Shown: positions 7,552 to 15,502 of the stretch, in pieces
How the letters are laid out: each line of letters starts with the position of its first letter
Numbering within the stretch: the stretch's first letter is position 1
Assembly (NCBI GenBank): GCA_016703745.1
Contig: JADJBK010000005.1
Span: forward strand, 1 to 21,204
Direction: 5' to 3'
Source: Nitrosomonas sp.
GTDB lineage: Bacteria; Pseudomonadota; Gammaproteobacteria; Burkholderiales; Nitrosomonadaceae
DNA: 21,204 bases
Notes under the pieces: model-generated
What the model was told of the DNA's origin: nothing
The model's database searches: none
Seen by the model: the letters and a program-made list of their open reading frames with translations, nothing else
Made by a program: the position numbers and the translations under genes

Positions 7552-8877
7552 ATGAAAGAAAATTACAATGATGAAAACGTTGGCAACAAAATTAGCAATG
7601 AGTGCTTATTTTGGAGAATCTCAAAATACCTTTCTTTTGTCAGTTGTTTTTTTCTCATCAATACGGTTTGTGCGCAAGAAGGGAATCAACAAATTTCGAT
7701 AGAGCAGTATAGGCAGCTTTTGCTTGAGCAAGAGAAAAAACTGGAGCAGCAACGTCAAGTACTGGGGGAGCAAACGAAAGAGCTTGAACGGCTAAAAAAA
7801 ACAATTTGAGCAACTTTCTAAACAGTCTGGCACACCACAGTCGCCTATTGTCGGTACAAAAGAGGATAAGCCCAAAACTGTGGCCGCGCAGGTACCCTCT
7901 GGGCCAGTTGGCCAGGCTCCACCTAAACCTGCGGAACCGGAAAGGCCGCCAGAAATGCCTCGATTGTCTGAGACGGTGGGGGGGGTTTTAACCAAAAAAG
8001 GGAAGTATGTTCTTGAACCCTCCTTAAGTTACGCTTTTTCTGACGATAATCGTGTTTTTGTAGACGCATTCACTTTTTTACCAGCCATCGTAATTGGCTT
8101 AACTGATATTCGCCAGGTAAAACGGCACAGTTTTTTTGGTAGCCTGGGTTTACGATACGGCCTGACCGAGCGGTTGGAGGTGGAAGCCAGGGTTCCTTAT
8201 GCCTATCGGGCGGATATCCAGCGAGCTCGGCCTTTTAGTACAGGTGTTGCGAACGATCAAATCTTTAATGCTGATGGGCATGGTCTGGGTGATATCGAGT
8301 TTGCAGCCCGTTATCAATTGACCAGGGGTACTGGGGGCTGGCCAATTCTGGTTGGTAATTTGTTGACAACACTGCCAACGGGTAAAAGTCCTTTCAGACT
8401 CAAAACCTTAGATGTAACACAGATCGACCCTAATAACCCCGTTGAGCCTCTTTCATTTAGATTCCCGTTGGAGGTGCCTACGGGGTCGGGTTTCTTTACT
8501 TTCCAACCAAGCATAACTGCGCTTTATCCAACTGATCCCGCAGTGTTTTTTGGTAGTCTGAGTTATACCTATACGATGTCAACCAAAGAAAGCTTTGGTA
8601 GGGTTGATGCGGGTGATGGTGTGGGGATTACATTCGGTATGGGGTTTACGGTTAATAATCGCACGTCGTTTAATTTAGGTTATTCGCACCAGCATTTTTC
8701 AATACTCGAGTTGCTGGTGACAGAATTGGAGGGAGTGCCTTGGATATCGGGCAGTTCTTGCTAGGCTACTCATACAGGTATAACTTGCGAACGAATATCA
8801 ACCTGTCTGTGGGTATCGGAGCGACGGACAACGCCCAAGACGCAAGACTTAACCTTAGAGTGCCCATGACTTTCTAG
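7552..8877 (+). pseudogene. fapF: FapF-like outer-membrane amyloid exporter with two frameshifts
   Basis: This encodes an outer-membrane barrel expected to export the amyloid subunits. Part 1 (7552-7809) has a signal peptide ending NTVCA and a Gln/Glu-rich coiled coil (ISIEQYRQLLLEQEKKLEQQ onward). The frame then shifts at an A8 run (7794-7801); reading seven A joins LKK to QFEQLSKQ and continues the coiled coil. Part 2 has a proline-rich linker, GGVLTKKGKYVLEPSLSY, and barrel strands such as GLRYGLTERLEVEARVPYAY. A second shift at a T5 run (8695-8699) restores the first frame and gives NTRVAGDRIGG, GQFLLGYSYRYN and an end in RVPMTF, a terminal Phe typical of barrels. With both corrected the protein is about 441 aa, close to Pseudomonas FapF. 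The gene may be inactive, slippage-controlled or mis-sequenced. Confidence 0.75.
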
Positions 8878-8878
8878 T

Positions 8879-8898
8879 GGTGTTTGCCATCACCTTTT
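8879..8898 (+). terminator. Weak hairpin with T run between convergent operons
   Basis: GGTG (8879-8882) and CACC (8891-8894) can pair around 8 bases and are followed by TTTT. The stem is only 4 bp, so this is a weak candidate for ending the fapF transcript just where the minus-strand operon also ends. Confidence 0.25.
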
Positions 8899-9324
8899 CT
8901 GAAGCCAGCGATCCATGCAGTCAAGATAAATAACGGCATCAGGCGCGCTCTGATTGCGTTGTGACTGCCAGAGCATTTCCGCAAGGCACTCCATCGTGTG
9001 GTGTGCCGCTTCATGTTCGTCTCCTGTCAATTTGCAAAGTTGCGCAAATTTTGTACGAATGCCAACAGGTTGATCAATCGCCAGTTGCTCACGAATGGCA
9101 ACGTGCATGCTCATGTGCAAAAAAGGATTGGTTGTACCCATCTCGGGTGGATAATTTTGTTCCAGATAATGTTCGCTGTTTTTCAGGATGGGATGATATT
9201 CGGGGTGCTGAAGTATGACTTCAAGCGTAATGGTCTCCATATTGGATAGAGTCTGCCTGAGCTGATATTTTTGCCAGGTATCAAAGAAAAATTGCCGGAC
9301 CTCGGCTCTGCTCGGATTAAACAT
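8890..9324 (-). CDS. DUF1841 family protein
   Basis: This is a 144-aa protein of unknown function. It starts MFNPSRAEVRQFFFDTWQKY, a typical DUF1841 opening, and has the family's NPFLHMSMHVAIREQL, IDQPVGIR and CLAEMLWQSQRN segments. The ATG at 9324 is chosen because family members start with MFNPSR; an open frame runs 39 codons further upstream but inside nth. Its first 8 bases overlap the end of nth, so translation is probably coupled. The H-x-x-x-H pattern (HMSMH) and a later HEAAHH could bind metal or be structural, but this is not shown. Confidence 0.85.
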   Translation of the reverse strand: MFNPSRAEVRQFFFDTWQKYQLRQTLSNMETITLEVILQHPEYHPILKNSEHYLEQNYPPEMGTTNPFLHMSMHVAIREQLAIDQPVGIRTKFAQLCKLTGDEHEAAHHTMECLAEMLWQSQRNQSAPDAVIYLDCMDRWLQKR

Positions 9325-9985
9325 GTTGATTCGTGGTGAGCTCCCTATCTTTGGGTAAGTTTTTATGCCTGAATTCGCATAAATCCACAATCGGGCAAAT
9401 ATTGCATTCAGGTTTTCTCGCCTTGCAGATATAACGGCCATGAAGAATTAGCCAGTGATGAGCATCCTGGAGGAATTCTTTCGGCACCACCTTGACAAGT
9501 TTTTGCTCCACTTCCAGCACATTTTTTCCTGGCGCCAGACCAGTACGGTTGGCCACGCGGAAAATATGGGTATCCACGGCAATGGTGGGTTCGCCAAACG
9601 CCGTATTTAAAATGACATTGGCGGTTTTTCGTCCCACTCCCGGCAATTGCTCCAGCGTTTCACGGGTACGTGGAACCTCACCAGCATGGTGTTCTAGTAA
9701 CAATACACAGGTAGCAAGGATATTCCGGGTTTTGGTGCGATACAACCCGATACGCTGGATATATTCACTCAGGCCACTTTCGCCGAGCGCCAGGATTTTC
9801 TCAGGGGTGTCAGCCACCGCAAAAAGTTTTCTGGTTGCCAGGTTGACGCTTTTATCAGTCGCCTGAGCAGAGAGAATGACGGCTACCAGCAATTGAAAAG
9901 TGGTTTGATATTCGAGTTCAGTCGTTGGGGCGGAATTGGTTTCCCGAAAGCGTGTGAAGATTTGTTGACGTTTGGAGGCATTCAT
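9317..9985 (-). CDS. nth: Endonuclease III
   Basis: This is a DNA glycosylase and AP lyase that removes oxidised pyrimidines in base excision repair. It is 222 aa long. The helix-hairpin-helix LPGVGRKTANVIL carries the catalytic Lys at 120, and VDTHIFRV carries the catalytic Asp at 138. The iron-sulphur cluster ligands are Cys187, 194, 197 and 203 with C-x6-C-x2-C-x5-C spacing. All these fall at the positions known for the E. coli enzyme, so the gene looks intact. It follows rnfB, a common pairing in proteobacteria, and its last 8 bases overlap the DUF1841 start. Confidence 0.95.
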   Translation of the reverse strand: MNASKRQQIFTRFRETNSAPTTELEYQTTFQLLVAVILSAQATDKSVNLATRKLFAVADTPEKILALGESGLSEYIQRIGLYRTKTRNILATCVLLLEHHAGEVPRTRETLEQLPGVGRKTANVILNTAFGEPTIAVDTHIFRVANRTGLAPGKNVLEVEQKLVKVVPKEFLQDAHHWLILHGRYICKARKPECNICPIVDLCEFRHKNLPKDRELTTNQHV

Positions 9986-10667
9986 TTCTAAAATAGAAGC
10001 TGCTAGGGTTTGCCGGTGGGTGTGGCGAGATTAGCATGAGCGCGAGCCATCGCGGCCTCGATGGTTGCTTGTTTTGTGTGACGGTTTGGTTGCTGGAAAA
10101 TATCACCAGAGAATATTTGCTGGCTTTGATTAATTTCCGGGTTGGGTTTTTTTGCTGATTTTTGGCAAGCCTTTGTTTCCTAAAATGATAACGTTCCCGC
10201 GCTTGCTGCATGTACGCTGTTTTCTGTCCCTCACTTTCGTTGACGACAAGTTCCGGTACAGCCTGCATGTGGATGCAATCCACGGGGCAAGGCGCAAGAC
10301 AGCGCTCGCAGCCGGTGCATTCCTGTGTAATGACAGTATGCATCAGTTTGGCCGCACCCACGATGGCATCCACCGGGCAGGCGCGCAGACAGAATGTGCA
10401 GCCGATACATTGAGTTTCATCGATGACAGCTACCGCTCGCGGTTTGGGGTAACCGTAAGTCGTATCAAGTGGTTTGGAAGCAAGGTTGAGCAGCCGTGCA
10501 AGCTGTTCAATTACGGCATTCTCGCCTGGAGGGCATTGGTTGATGTTGGCCTGACCGTTGGCGATTGCCACCGCGTAAGGCTGGCAGCCGTCATAACCAC
10601 ACTGACCACAATGGATCTGCGGCAGAATTGCATCAATTTGCTTGATGAGTGTAGATTTGTCAGCCAT
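9918..10667 (-). CDS. rnfB: RnfB/RsxB-type iron-sulphur protein, 3' frameshifted
   Basis: This is an electron-transfer protein of the RnfB family. After the start MADKSTLIKQIDAILPQ comes the four-Cys cluster domain (CGQCGYDGCQPYA, then CPPG at about residue 45). Two [4Fe-4S] ferredoxin motifs follow: CIGCTFCLRACPVDA and CTGCERCLAPCPVDC. There is no N-terminal membrane helix, as in the short betaproteobacterial form. The ATG at 10667 lies in ATGGCTGA, overlapping the pyrD stop by 8 bases. At an A7 run (10147-10153 on the plus strand) the frame shifts. With eight A the protein would end ATIEAAMARAHANLATPTGK at a stop at 10003, giving about 221 aa and no clash with nth. As written it runs 68 bases into nth with an unlikely tail. 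Confidence 0.85.
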   Translation of the reverse strand: MADKSTLIKQIDAILPQIHCGQCGYDGCQPYAVAIANGQANINQCPPGENAVIEQLARLLNLASKPLDTTYGYPKPRAVAVIDETQCIGCTFCLRACPVDAIVGAAKLMHTVITQECTGCERCLAPCPVDCIHMQAVPELVVNESEGQKTAYMQQARERYHFRKQRLAKNQQKNPTRKLIKASKYSLVIFSSNQTVTQNKQPSRPRWLALMLISPHPPANPSSFYFRNECLQTSTNLHTLSGNQFRPND

Positions 10668-11685
10668 GAGTGTTTTTCTCACACAATATTCGGATCGTTT
10701 CAGTTGCCAGATCGGGTCCCTGGTAAATCAGGCCGGAGTAAAGCTGGATGAGACTGGCGCCTGCCATAATTCTTGATTGCGCGTCGGCAGGTTGCATGAT
10801 GCCACCGACACCAATAATGGGAATAGCTCCTTGCAGATACTCATCGAGTAGTTGAATGACGGCATGGCTGCGTATTGTAAGCGGTGCACCACTTAAACCG
10901 CCGCTTTCGTTGCTGTGTGGAAGGTTCTCCACTTCATTCCGGGAAAGGGTGGTATTGGTTGCGATAACCCCATCCATGCGGTACTTGATAAGCAGCTGGG
11001 CGATCTGCTCAATTTGTTGTGACTCCAGATCAGGTGAAATTTTGACTACCAGTGGCGTATAGCGGCTGTACTGATCACTTAAGCGAGTTTGCTCTTTTTT
11101 TAACACCTGTAACAGATTGTCGAGTTCTGTTGTTTGCTGCAGCTGTCTGAGTCCAACGGTGTTGGGTGATGAAATATTGATCGTGATGTAACTGGCAATG
11201 GAGTATACCTTGCGCAGACAGATCAGATAATCATCAACGGCACTTGCCAGTGGAGTATCCGCATTTTTTCCGATATTAATGCCCAATATTCCCTGATAAC
11301 GAGCATTGGCAACATTGATCAGGAGGCTGTCCACGCCTTCATTGTTGAACCCCATACGATTGATGATCGCCTGTGCTTCAGGAATCCGGAATAATCGTGG
11401 TCGGGGATTGCCTGACTGCGGACGGGGTGTGACTGTGCCAATTTCGATGAAACCAAAACCCAGCGCGGCAAGTGCATCGAGGTAAGCGCCGTTTTTGTCG
11501 AGACCGGCCGCCAGTCCCACCGGATTGGGAAAGGATAACCCCATTACCTGTATTGGCGTGCAGGCAATGGGTTGGCAGGTCATTAAACCTGTACGATGGA
11601 GTAGATCGAGAGACCGAAGCGTTACCGTATGGGCGGTTTCGGGATCCAGCAGAAAAAGGAGTGGGCGCAGCAGGTTATAGGGCAT
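10660..11685 (-). CDS. pyrD: Dihydroorotate dehydrogenase (quinone), class 2
   Basis: This enzyme oxidises dihydroorotate to orotate in pyrimidine synthesis and passes electrons to membrane quinone. It is 341 aa from the chosen ATG, a normal length. The N-terminal helix (MPYNLLRPLLFLLDPETAH) marks the membrane-bound class 2 type. Recognisable blocks are NPVGLAAGLDKNG, GFIEIGTVTPRPQ and FNNEG, then NISSPNT with the active-site Ser (about residue 172), then TNTT and IIGVGGI for FMN phosphate binding. The ATG at 11685 overlaps the end of ate by 11 bases; an ATG at 11712 is in frame but would add nine unlikely residues. Expression is probably coupled to ate, so the IS21 insertion upstream may affect this essential gene's promoter. 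Confidence 0.94.
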   Translation of the reverse strand: MPYNLLRPLLFLLDPETAHTVTLRSLDLLHRTGLMTCQPIACTPIQVMGLSFPNPVGLAAGLDKNGAYLDALAALGFGFIEIGTVTPRPQSGNPRPRLFRIPEAQAIINRMGFNNEGVDSLLINVANARYQGILGINIGKNADTPLASAVDDYLICLRKVYSIASYITINISSPNTVGLRQLQQTTELDNLLQVLKKEQTRLSDQYSRYTPLVVKISPDLESQQIEQIAQLLIKYRMDGVIATNTTLSRNEVENLPHSNESGGLSGAPLTIRSHAVIQLLDEYLQGAIPIIGVGGIMQPADAQSRIMAGASLIQLYSGLIYQGPDLATETIRILCEKNTHG

Positions 11686-12041
11686 CGAGACCGTTTGTTT
11701 GGGGAATAGCATGCTTTTCTTGCCACTGGTTATCTACGAAAACTTGTAAGGGTCTGAAATTCGACTTGTAGCACATTTTGCGATTATCTGCGATCCAGTA
11801 ACCTAAATAAAGATAGGGCAGGTGCTTGCTGCGACACTGTTCGATCTGCCAGAGGATGTTGAATGTTCCGTAACTGGCATTACTAATATCCGGATCAAAG
11901 AAGGTATAAACCGATGATAAACCATCTGGCACCTGATCGATGATACTGACCATCCGTAGTTGATTATTTTCATGAAAAGTAACCAAGTATGAATTGACAT
12001 TACTTTTTAGCAGAAAATCACGATATTGTGCATGATATCTC
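11675..12041 (-). pseudogene. ate: N-terminally truncated aminoacyl-tRNA-protein transferase (Ate/Bpt)
   Basis: These are about 120 C-terminal residues of the transferase that adds an amino acid to protein N-termini in the N-degron pathway. The segments VYTFFDPDISNASYGTFNIL and LPYLYLGYWI, then KMCYKSNFRPLQ, are characteristic. The frame can be followed upstream through ARYHAQYRDFLLKSN to the end of the IS21-family element at about 12041, where homology stops. The N-terminal half, with the cysteine-rich tRNA-binding part, is missing, so the enzyme is dead. The gene normally sits before pyrD in betaproteobacteria, as here. Confidence 0.88.
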
Positions 12042-12090
12042 GCGTCAATTATCTTGGCCGCTTTGACGACAATTATGATGGCCGGTTGAG
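12041..12090 (+). repeat. IS21-family terminal repeat, left end
   Basis: Two repeats lie in tandem: GTCAATTATCTTGGCCGC, then GACGACAATTATGATGGCC, leading to CCGGTTGAG. In inverted orientation it matches the right end of the element, which reads GACGACAATTAACCTGTCC then GCGACAATTATCTTGACC and CCGGTTGAG. Confidence 0.7.
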
Positions 12091-12103
12091 TTTATTAGCT
12101 ACT

Positions 12104-12840
12104 TCATGATTTTTTCTGGTTTTTCCTCCTATAACTTTCACTGTCGATTTCGATGATAGTTGCGTGATGGATGATCCGGTCGATGGCGGCAACAGTCATC
12201 ATGGTGTCGGGGAAGATTTGATCCCACTGGCTAAAAGGCTGGTTTGAAGTAATGATGAGACTTCCGCTTTCATAGCGATGGGCAATGAAGTCAAACAATA
12301 CTTGTGTTTCGAATCGGTCTTTTTGACATAGCCGATATCATCAACGATCAGTACACGGTATTTATCCAGCCGCGTCATGGCGGACATCAAGTCCAGTTCT
12401 TTCCTGGCTTGCTGCAGGAGTTGAACGAGTGCGGTAGCTGATATCCACTTGACGCGGATGCCTTGTTCAATCAAATGCAACCCCAATGCTGCCGCCACAT
12501 GTGATTTGCCGACACCGGAGGGACCGATCAGCAACACATTGTCTGCCTGGCTCGCCCAGTAGGTATTGTCGCGCAGCGTGATGATTTTTTTCTGAGCGGC
12601 TTGAGGCAGTTCGGTCAGAGCCAGAGTGGCAAAGCTTTTGCCGCGCGGTAGTCTGGCTTCATGCGTCCAGTTTCTGATTCTGCTTTGGAAGCGCTGGGCG
12701 ACTTCCTGTTCGCACAGGGCGGCGAGATATTGGCTGTAGCTCCAGGCGTGTTCTGCGGCTTGATCCTGGAAGTGCCGGTAATGCTGGCCAAAGGCAGGGA
12801 GTCTGAGTTCCTTGAGCATCAGTGGGAGCGATTCAGACAT
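12104..12840 (-). pseudogene. istB: IS21-family helper ATPase IstB, frameshifted
   Basis: This is the AAA+ helper of IS21 transposition, related to DnaC. The N-terminal part (MSESLPLMLKELRLPAFGQH onward) is followed by Walker A (GPSGVGKSHVAAALG) and Walker B (VLIVDDIGYV). After KKTDS a missing base near 12312 shifts the frame. The rest continues as VLFDFIAHRYESGSLIITSN with sensor-type SNQPFSQW, ending at 12104 after RRKNQKKS. Joined, it would be about 245 aa, normal for the family. Its ATG overlaps the end of istA by 22 bases. Confidence 0.85.
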
Positions 12841-14296
12841 GAGCTGCCTCCTTGTGTTGCCCAGTTTCCGCTGAGGAGTTGATCGTAGGTATCCGCAGTG
12901 TGTTGTTTGATTGGGATGTCCGGCTGCGGCGCATGCTGTCGCAGAAATCGCTTTTGCAGTGTTTGCAGTTCAGGTAGCGGATGTTGTTGCAACAATTCAG
13001 CGGCCAACTGGCTCTCGCAATCATAGTCGTAGGCAAAACGCAGCACCGATACCATCCATTTGCAAGCGAGTCCGGGATCAAATTGTTGTTGTACCCGCGC
13101 CCACAGCTGGTGATACTGTGGCGTTGGCAACAGATCATCCCGCAGCCGGGAAAAGCGAAAGGCTTGTGGCTTTGCCGCCAATGCATGAATCACATGACGG
13201 TAATCGATGCGCCGGGCGCGTCCTTCTGGCGCTTTCGGATACGCGCGCGGTAAGGTAATGACCGGTGTTTGGCCAACAAAGCATTCCAGACGATCGTGAT
13301 AGAGATGAACCCGGATGTTCTCGCCAATGAGTCTGGATGGCACACTGTAGAGTCCCCGTTTGACCGCTATGGTGCTACTGGTGGTCACTTTGACGGTCAG
13401 TTCACTGAAGTCCATGAAGCGGTAGCGTGGCAGTGGCTGGAGATGCGATTGCTCTTCCGCCAATCGCCCCCTGCAGCGCAGATTGAGCTTATCGACGATC
13501 CGTTCAAGAAAACGGCGGTAGGCACCCACACTTTCGAAATCCGCAGATCCCCGCAGTTTGATCGCCTGCTCAATCCGGTGTTTGAGCGAACCATGGGCAT
13601 TTTCTACGGCGCCATTTTCATGGCTGACGCCCAGGTTATTGACCGTAGGCTTCATGCCATAGTGTTGACACAGCGCCGCATAAGATTGCGTGAGTTCTTG
13701 TTTTTGGCTCGCATTGACGTATGCGGCACTCAGGCTGTCGGTGCGATGTTCCCTGGGCACGCCGCCCAGTTTATGCAAGGCGGTCTGCAATCCATCGGCC
13801 AACGCACTATAACTTTCCCCGCCCCGGATGATATGAACCGCGCGCCAATGACTATAAGCCAGACGAAACTGATACAGCAGGTGATCAAATGGTTTGCCTG
13901 CAATCGTAATTGCCGTGCGCGGCCGGGTAAAATCGGACAACCCCTGGTGCCCGGCAGGCACCGACTGGCAAAACATGACCGCCTTACCGGGACCTTGCGT
14001 TGCCCGCCAGTGTTTTACACGGCGCTGCAAGCTTCTGAGAAATTTCTCCGGGTATTGGCCGGGATATCGATCATCCAGGTACTCCCAAAGCGTAGTCCCG
14101 GTCAGTTCAAGTTCCCCGTACAGCAATGGAACCAATTCGGTCTCCCAAACCAGCGCAAAAGGATCCTGGCGCGTGCGCCATTGCCGTTGCGACTTCTCCA
14201 CCCGCACACCCTTCTCAATCCTGCGGCCACTGCGGATACTTACCCCGCTTTCGCAGTCGCTGTCTCCTGACCATGCCCTATCTGACGATTCTTCAT
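12819..14296 (-). pseudogene. istA: IS21-family transposase IstA, frameshifted near its start
   Basis: This is a DDE transposase of about 490 aa. The integrase core has the first Asp in GLSDFTRP, the second in REHRTDSLSAAY and the Glu in SHENGAVENAHGSLKHRIEQ. The likely ATG is at 14296 (MKNRQIGHGQETATAKAG). That frame breaks at a run of four C (14243-14246, plus strand), where the second copy of this end (15605-15861) has one base more and reads through to GVSIRSGRRIE. The frame of the remaining protein stays open to a TTG at 14339, giving an unnatural N-terminus (MPWKTYHSSTG). The first residues are therefore scrambled unless the base is missing by error. Confidence 0.85.
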
Positions 14297-14385
14297 ATAA
14301 ATAGCTTCCTGTTGATGAGTGATATGTTTTCCAGGGCAAGTTCTTTCTCCTTATATAGAAAAGAACTCATACTGATACTTTCACT

Positions 14386-14438
14386 CAACCGGTCAAGATA
14401 ATTGTCGCCTGACCGGACAGGTTAATTGTCGTCTAATA
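14386..14438 (-). repeat. IS21-family terminal repeat, right end
   Basis: Read inward on the minus strand it gives TTAGACGACAATTAACCTG, then TCAGGCGACAATTATCTTG, then ACCGGTTGAG. It pairs as an inverted repeat with 12041-12090 and is almost identical to 15605-15660. Confidence 0.75.
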
Positions 14439-14504
14439 GGGGGCAAGCGCAAACGTAACAAGGAAAGTTTTGCTTCTACGAGACGGGTGCTGTAGGATTT
14501 ATCG

Positions 14505-14714
14505 ATGTACAAAATAATATTCAACAAAGATCAAAGAGAGGGGTTGGCCAGTGTTTCAGATAACGTCGCCATCGCTTCGGTTATCGCGGCATTACTGGGT
14601 GGATTTGTTGAAGAGAAGGTGACCATTATTGGTGTATTAACATTATTTTTGTTAGCTGTTATTTTTCTGATGGTTTCATATATATTGCGTAAAGGAGAAG
14701 AGAATGGCTATTGA
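14505..14714 (+). CDS. Small membrane protein (69 aa)
   Basis: The function is not recognised. The N-terminal part is polar (MYKIIFNKDQREGLASVSDN), followed by two hydrophobic stretches, IASVIAALLGGFV and VTIIGVLTLFLLAVIFLMVS, and a charged tail (RKGEENGY). Two membrane helices are likely. An AGGA lies 10 bases before the ATG. The stop overlaps the next tiny gene. I recall similar small two-gene units in other proteobacteria but no named family. The high content of acceptable coding sequence in a patch full of dead genes suggests it is maintained. Confidence 0.6.
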   Translation: MYKIIFNKDQREGLASVSDNVAIASVIAALLGGFVEEKVTIIGVLTLFLLAVIFLMVSYILRKGEENGY

Positions 14715-14790
14715 ATCATTGATAGGCTTGGCTATTTTCGCGGCGATTATGATGTTGGTTGCTTTATATGCCGATAAACACCGCTCGTAG
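14704..14790 (+). CDS. Tiny single-helix membrane protein (28 aa)
   Basis: The sequence is one hydrophobic helix, IESLIGLAIFAAIMMLVALY, with a short charged tail (ADKHRS). The ATG sits inside the end of the 69-aa gene (11-base overlap) and has a strong AAGGAGA ribosome site 7 bases upstream, which argues for real translation. A partner of the upstream small membrane protein is likely. No family is recognised. Confidence 0.6.
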   Translation: MAIESLIGLAIFAAIMMLVALYADKHRS

Positions 14791-14803
14791 ACAGCCCGTA
14801 GTT

Positions 14804-14885
14804 CCGTAGGTTGGGGTGAGCTTGCGAACCCCAACACAAACGTCAAACCAAAAAACCGCCTATGGGAAACCGGGGGCGGTTTTTG
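14804..14885 (+). repeat. Dispersed hairpin repeat, copy 1
   Basis: The repeat starts CCGTAGGTTGGGGTGAGC. GTTGGGGT (14810-14817) and ACCCCAAC (14828-14835) form a perfect 8-bp stem around GAGCTTGCGA. The downstream part also matches copy 2 at 15503-15575, so the repeat unit is about 75 bases. This layout (GTAGG, stem, GTGAGC-type loop) is common in intergenic repeats of many proteobacteria. Confidence 0.8.
14853..14885 (+). terminator. Rho-independent terminator after the small membrane genes
   Basis: AAACCGCC and GGCGGTTTTT form an 8-bp stem ending in a T run, with a loop containing TATGGGAAACCGGG. It would end transcription of the two small membrane genes. The corresponding place in copy 2 of the repeat has lost the right arm. 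Confidence 0.7.
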
Positions 14886-14947
14886 TTATCCAACAATTAT
14901 TCTTCCTTTATTCCCTTCTACAGGCGAAATTGACTAAAATTTTCAAT

Positions 14948-15093
14948 GGCTATGTCATCGTTAATTGTTGGTCACTGCAAATAAACACTATTTATCATTT
15001 ATAAACAAGCCATTAGCCAAAAAACCAATAATTGATATTTTTATTTAAATTCATTTGGTTACATAACAACCACTAACTAACGATGACATAGCC
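14948..15093. mobile_element. MITE with 8-bp target duplication
   Basis: The 146-bp AT-rich element has perfect 16-bp terminal inverted repeats (GGCTATGTCATCGTTA at 14948-14963 and its complement at 15078-15093) and partial pairing beyond. It is bordered on both sides by the direct repeat TTTTCAAT (14940-14947 and 15094-15101). It has no coding frame. An 8-bp duplication and GGC tips fit IS1595-type elements, which is inference. No matching full-length transposase is in the window. Confidence 0.8.
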
Positions 15094-15152
15094 TTTTCAA
15101 TGCGCGTAGCCTTCTGGCATGAGTCCGCGCAGGGTGTAACCAGTATAAAAAG

Positions 15153-15176
15153 CCCGATTACGCGAGGCTAATCGGG
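15153..15176. repeat. Intergenic palindromic repeat
   Basis: CCCGATTA (15153-15160) and TAATCGGG (15169-15176) form a perfect 8-bp stem around CGCGAGGC, in an AGCCCGATTA setting. It is the same architectural class as the GTTGGGGT repeats but a different sequence. It has no direct T run, so it is probably a repeat rather than a terminator. Confidence 0.55.
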
Positions 15177-15237
15177 TCTGCTGCTCCGGGATTTTTTGTT
15201 GTGATACACTTTTATTTTGCGCATCAGGAAAAATGAA

Positions 15238-15483
15238 ATGGCGATGATTACCTTTGATACACATAAATTTGTTCGTAAATTGGAAGAGGCGGGCTTTGAC
15301 CAAAAGCAAGCGGAGGGTTTGACTGAGGCAATGCGAGCGGCAATTGAAGAATCTGAGCTGGTCACTAAAAAAGATTTACAAATCGAGATCGCGCCGATTA
15401 AAGCTGATCTTAATCTACTCAAATGGATGATGGGGGCTCTTATTGCCCTCTCCATTGCTAATTTCTCCAGGCAATTTTTGTAA
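15238..15483 (+). CDS. DUF1640-like coiled-coil membrane protein (81 aa)
   Basis: The protein begins MAMITFDTHKFVRKLEEAGF, then DQKQAEGLTEAMRAAIEES, a pattern typical of DUF1640 (CCDC90-like) proteins. A Lys-rich middle (VTKKDLQIEIAPIKADLNLL) that should form a coiled coil follows, then one C-terminal membrane helix (MMGALIALSIANF). The ATG at 15238 is chosen because AGGAAAAA lies upstream; a TTG at 15217 is in frame. Function is unknown. It stands alone between a palindromic repeat and the second hairpin repeat copy. Confidence 0.7.
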   Translation: MAMITFDTHKFVRKLEEAGFDQKQAEGLTEAMRAAIEESELVTKKDLQIEIAPIKADLNLLKWMMGALIALSIANFSRQFL

Positions 15484-15502
15484 CTTGAGATCCCTGGAAT
15501 GG

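Larger units (their letters stand above)
12041..14438 (-). mobile_element. IS21-family insertion sequence inserted in ate
   Basis: The element is about 2.4 kb with istA and istB in the usual overlapping order, read on the minus strand. Both ends carry two related internal repeats of the form GACAATTATCTTGACCGG (see the terminal repeat entries), as expected for multiple transposase sites in IS21 ends. Exact tips and target duplication could not be fixed. Both genes carry a frameshift, so it is probably immobile as written. A second end copy lies at 15605-15861 in opposite orientation. Confidence 0.85.

Noticed and set aside
10152..10751. 199-codon plus-strand open frame opposite rnfB and pyrD
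   Set aside because: It is an antisense shadow; the Cys pattern comes from the complement of the ferredoxin motifs.
13269..14270. 333-codon plus-strand open frame opposite istA
   Set aside because: It is an antisense shadow of the well-recognised transposase and shows no family features of its own.
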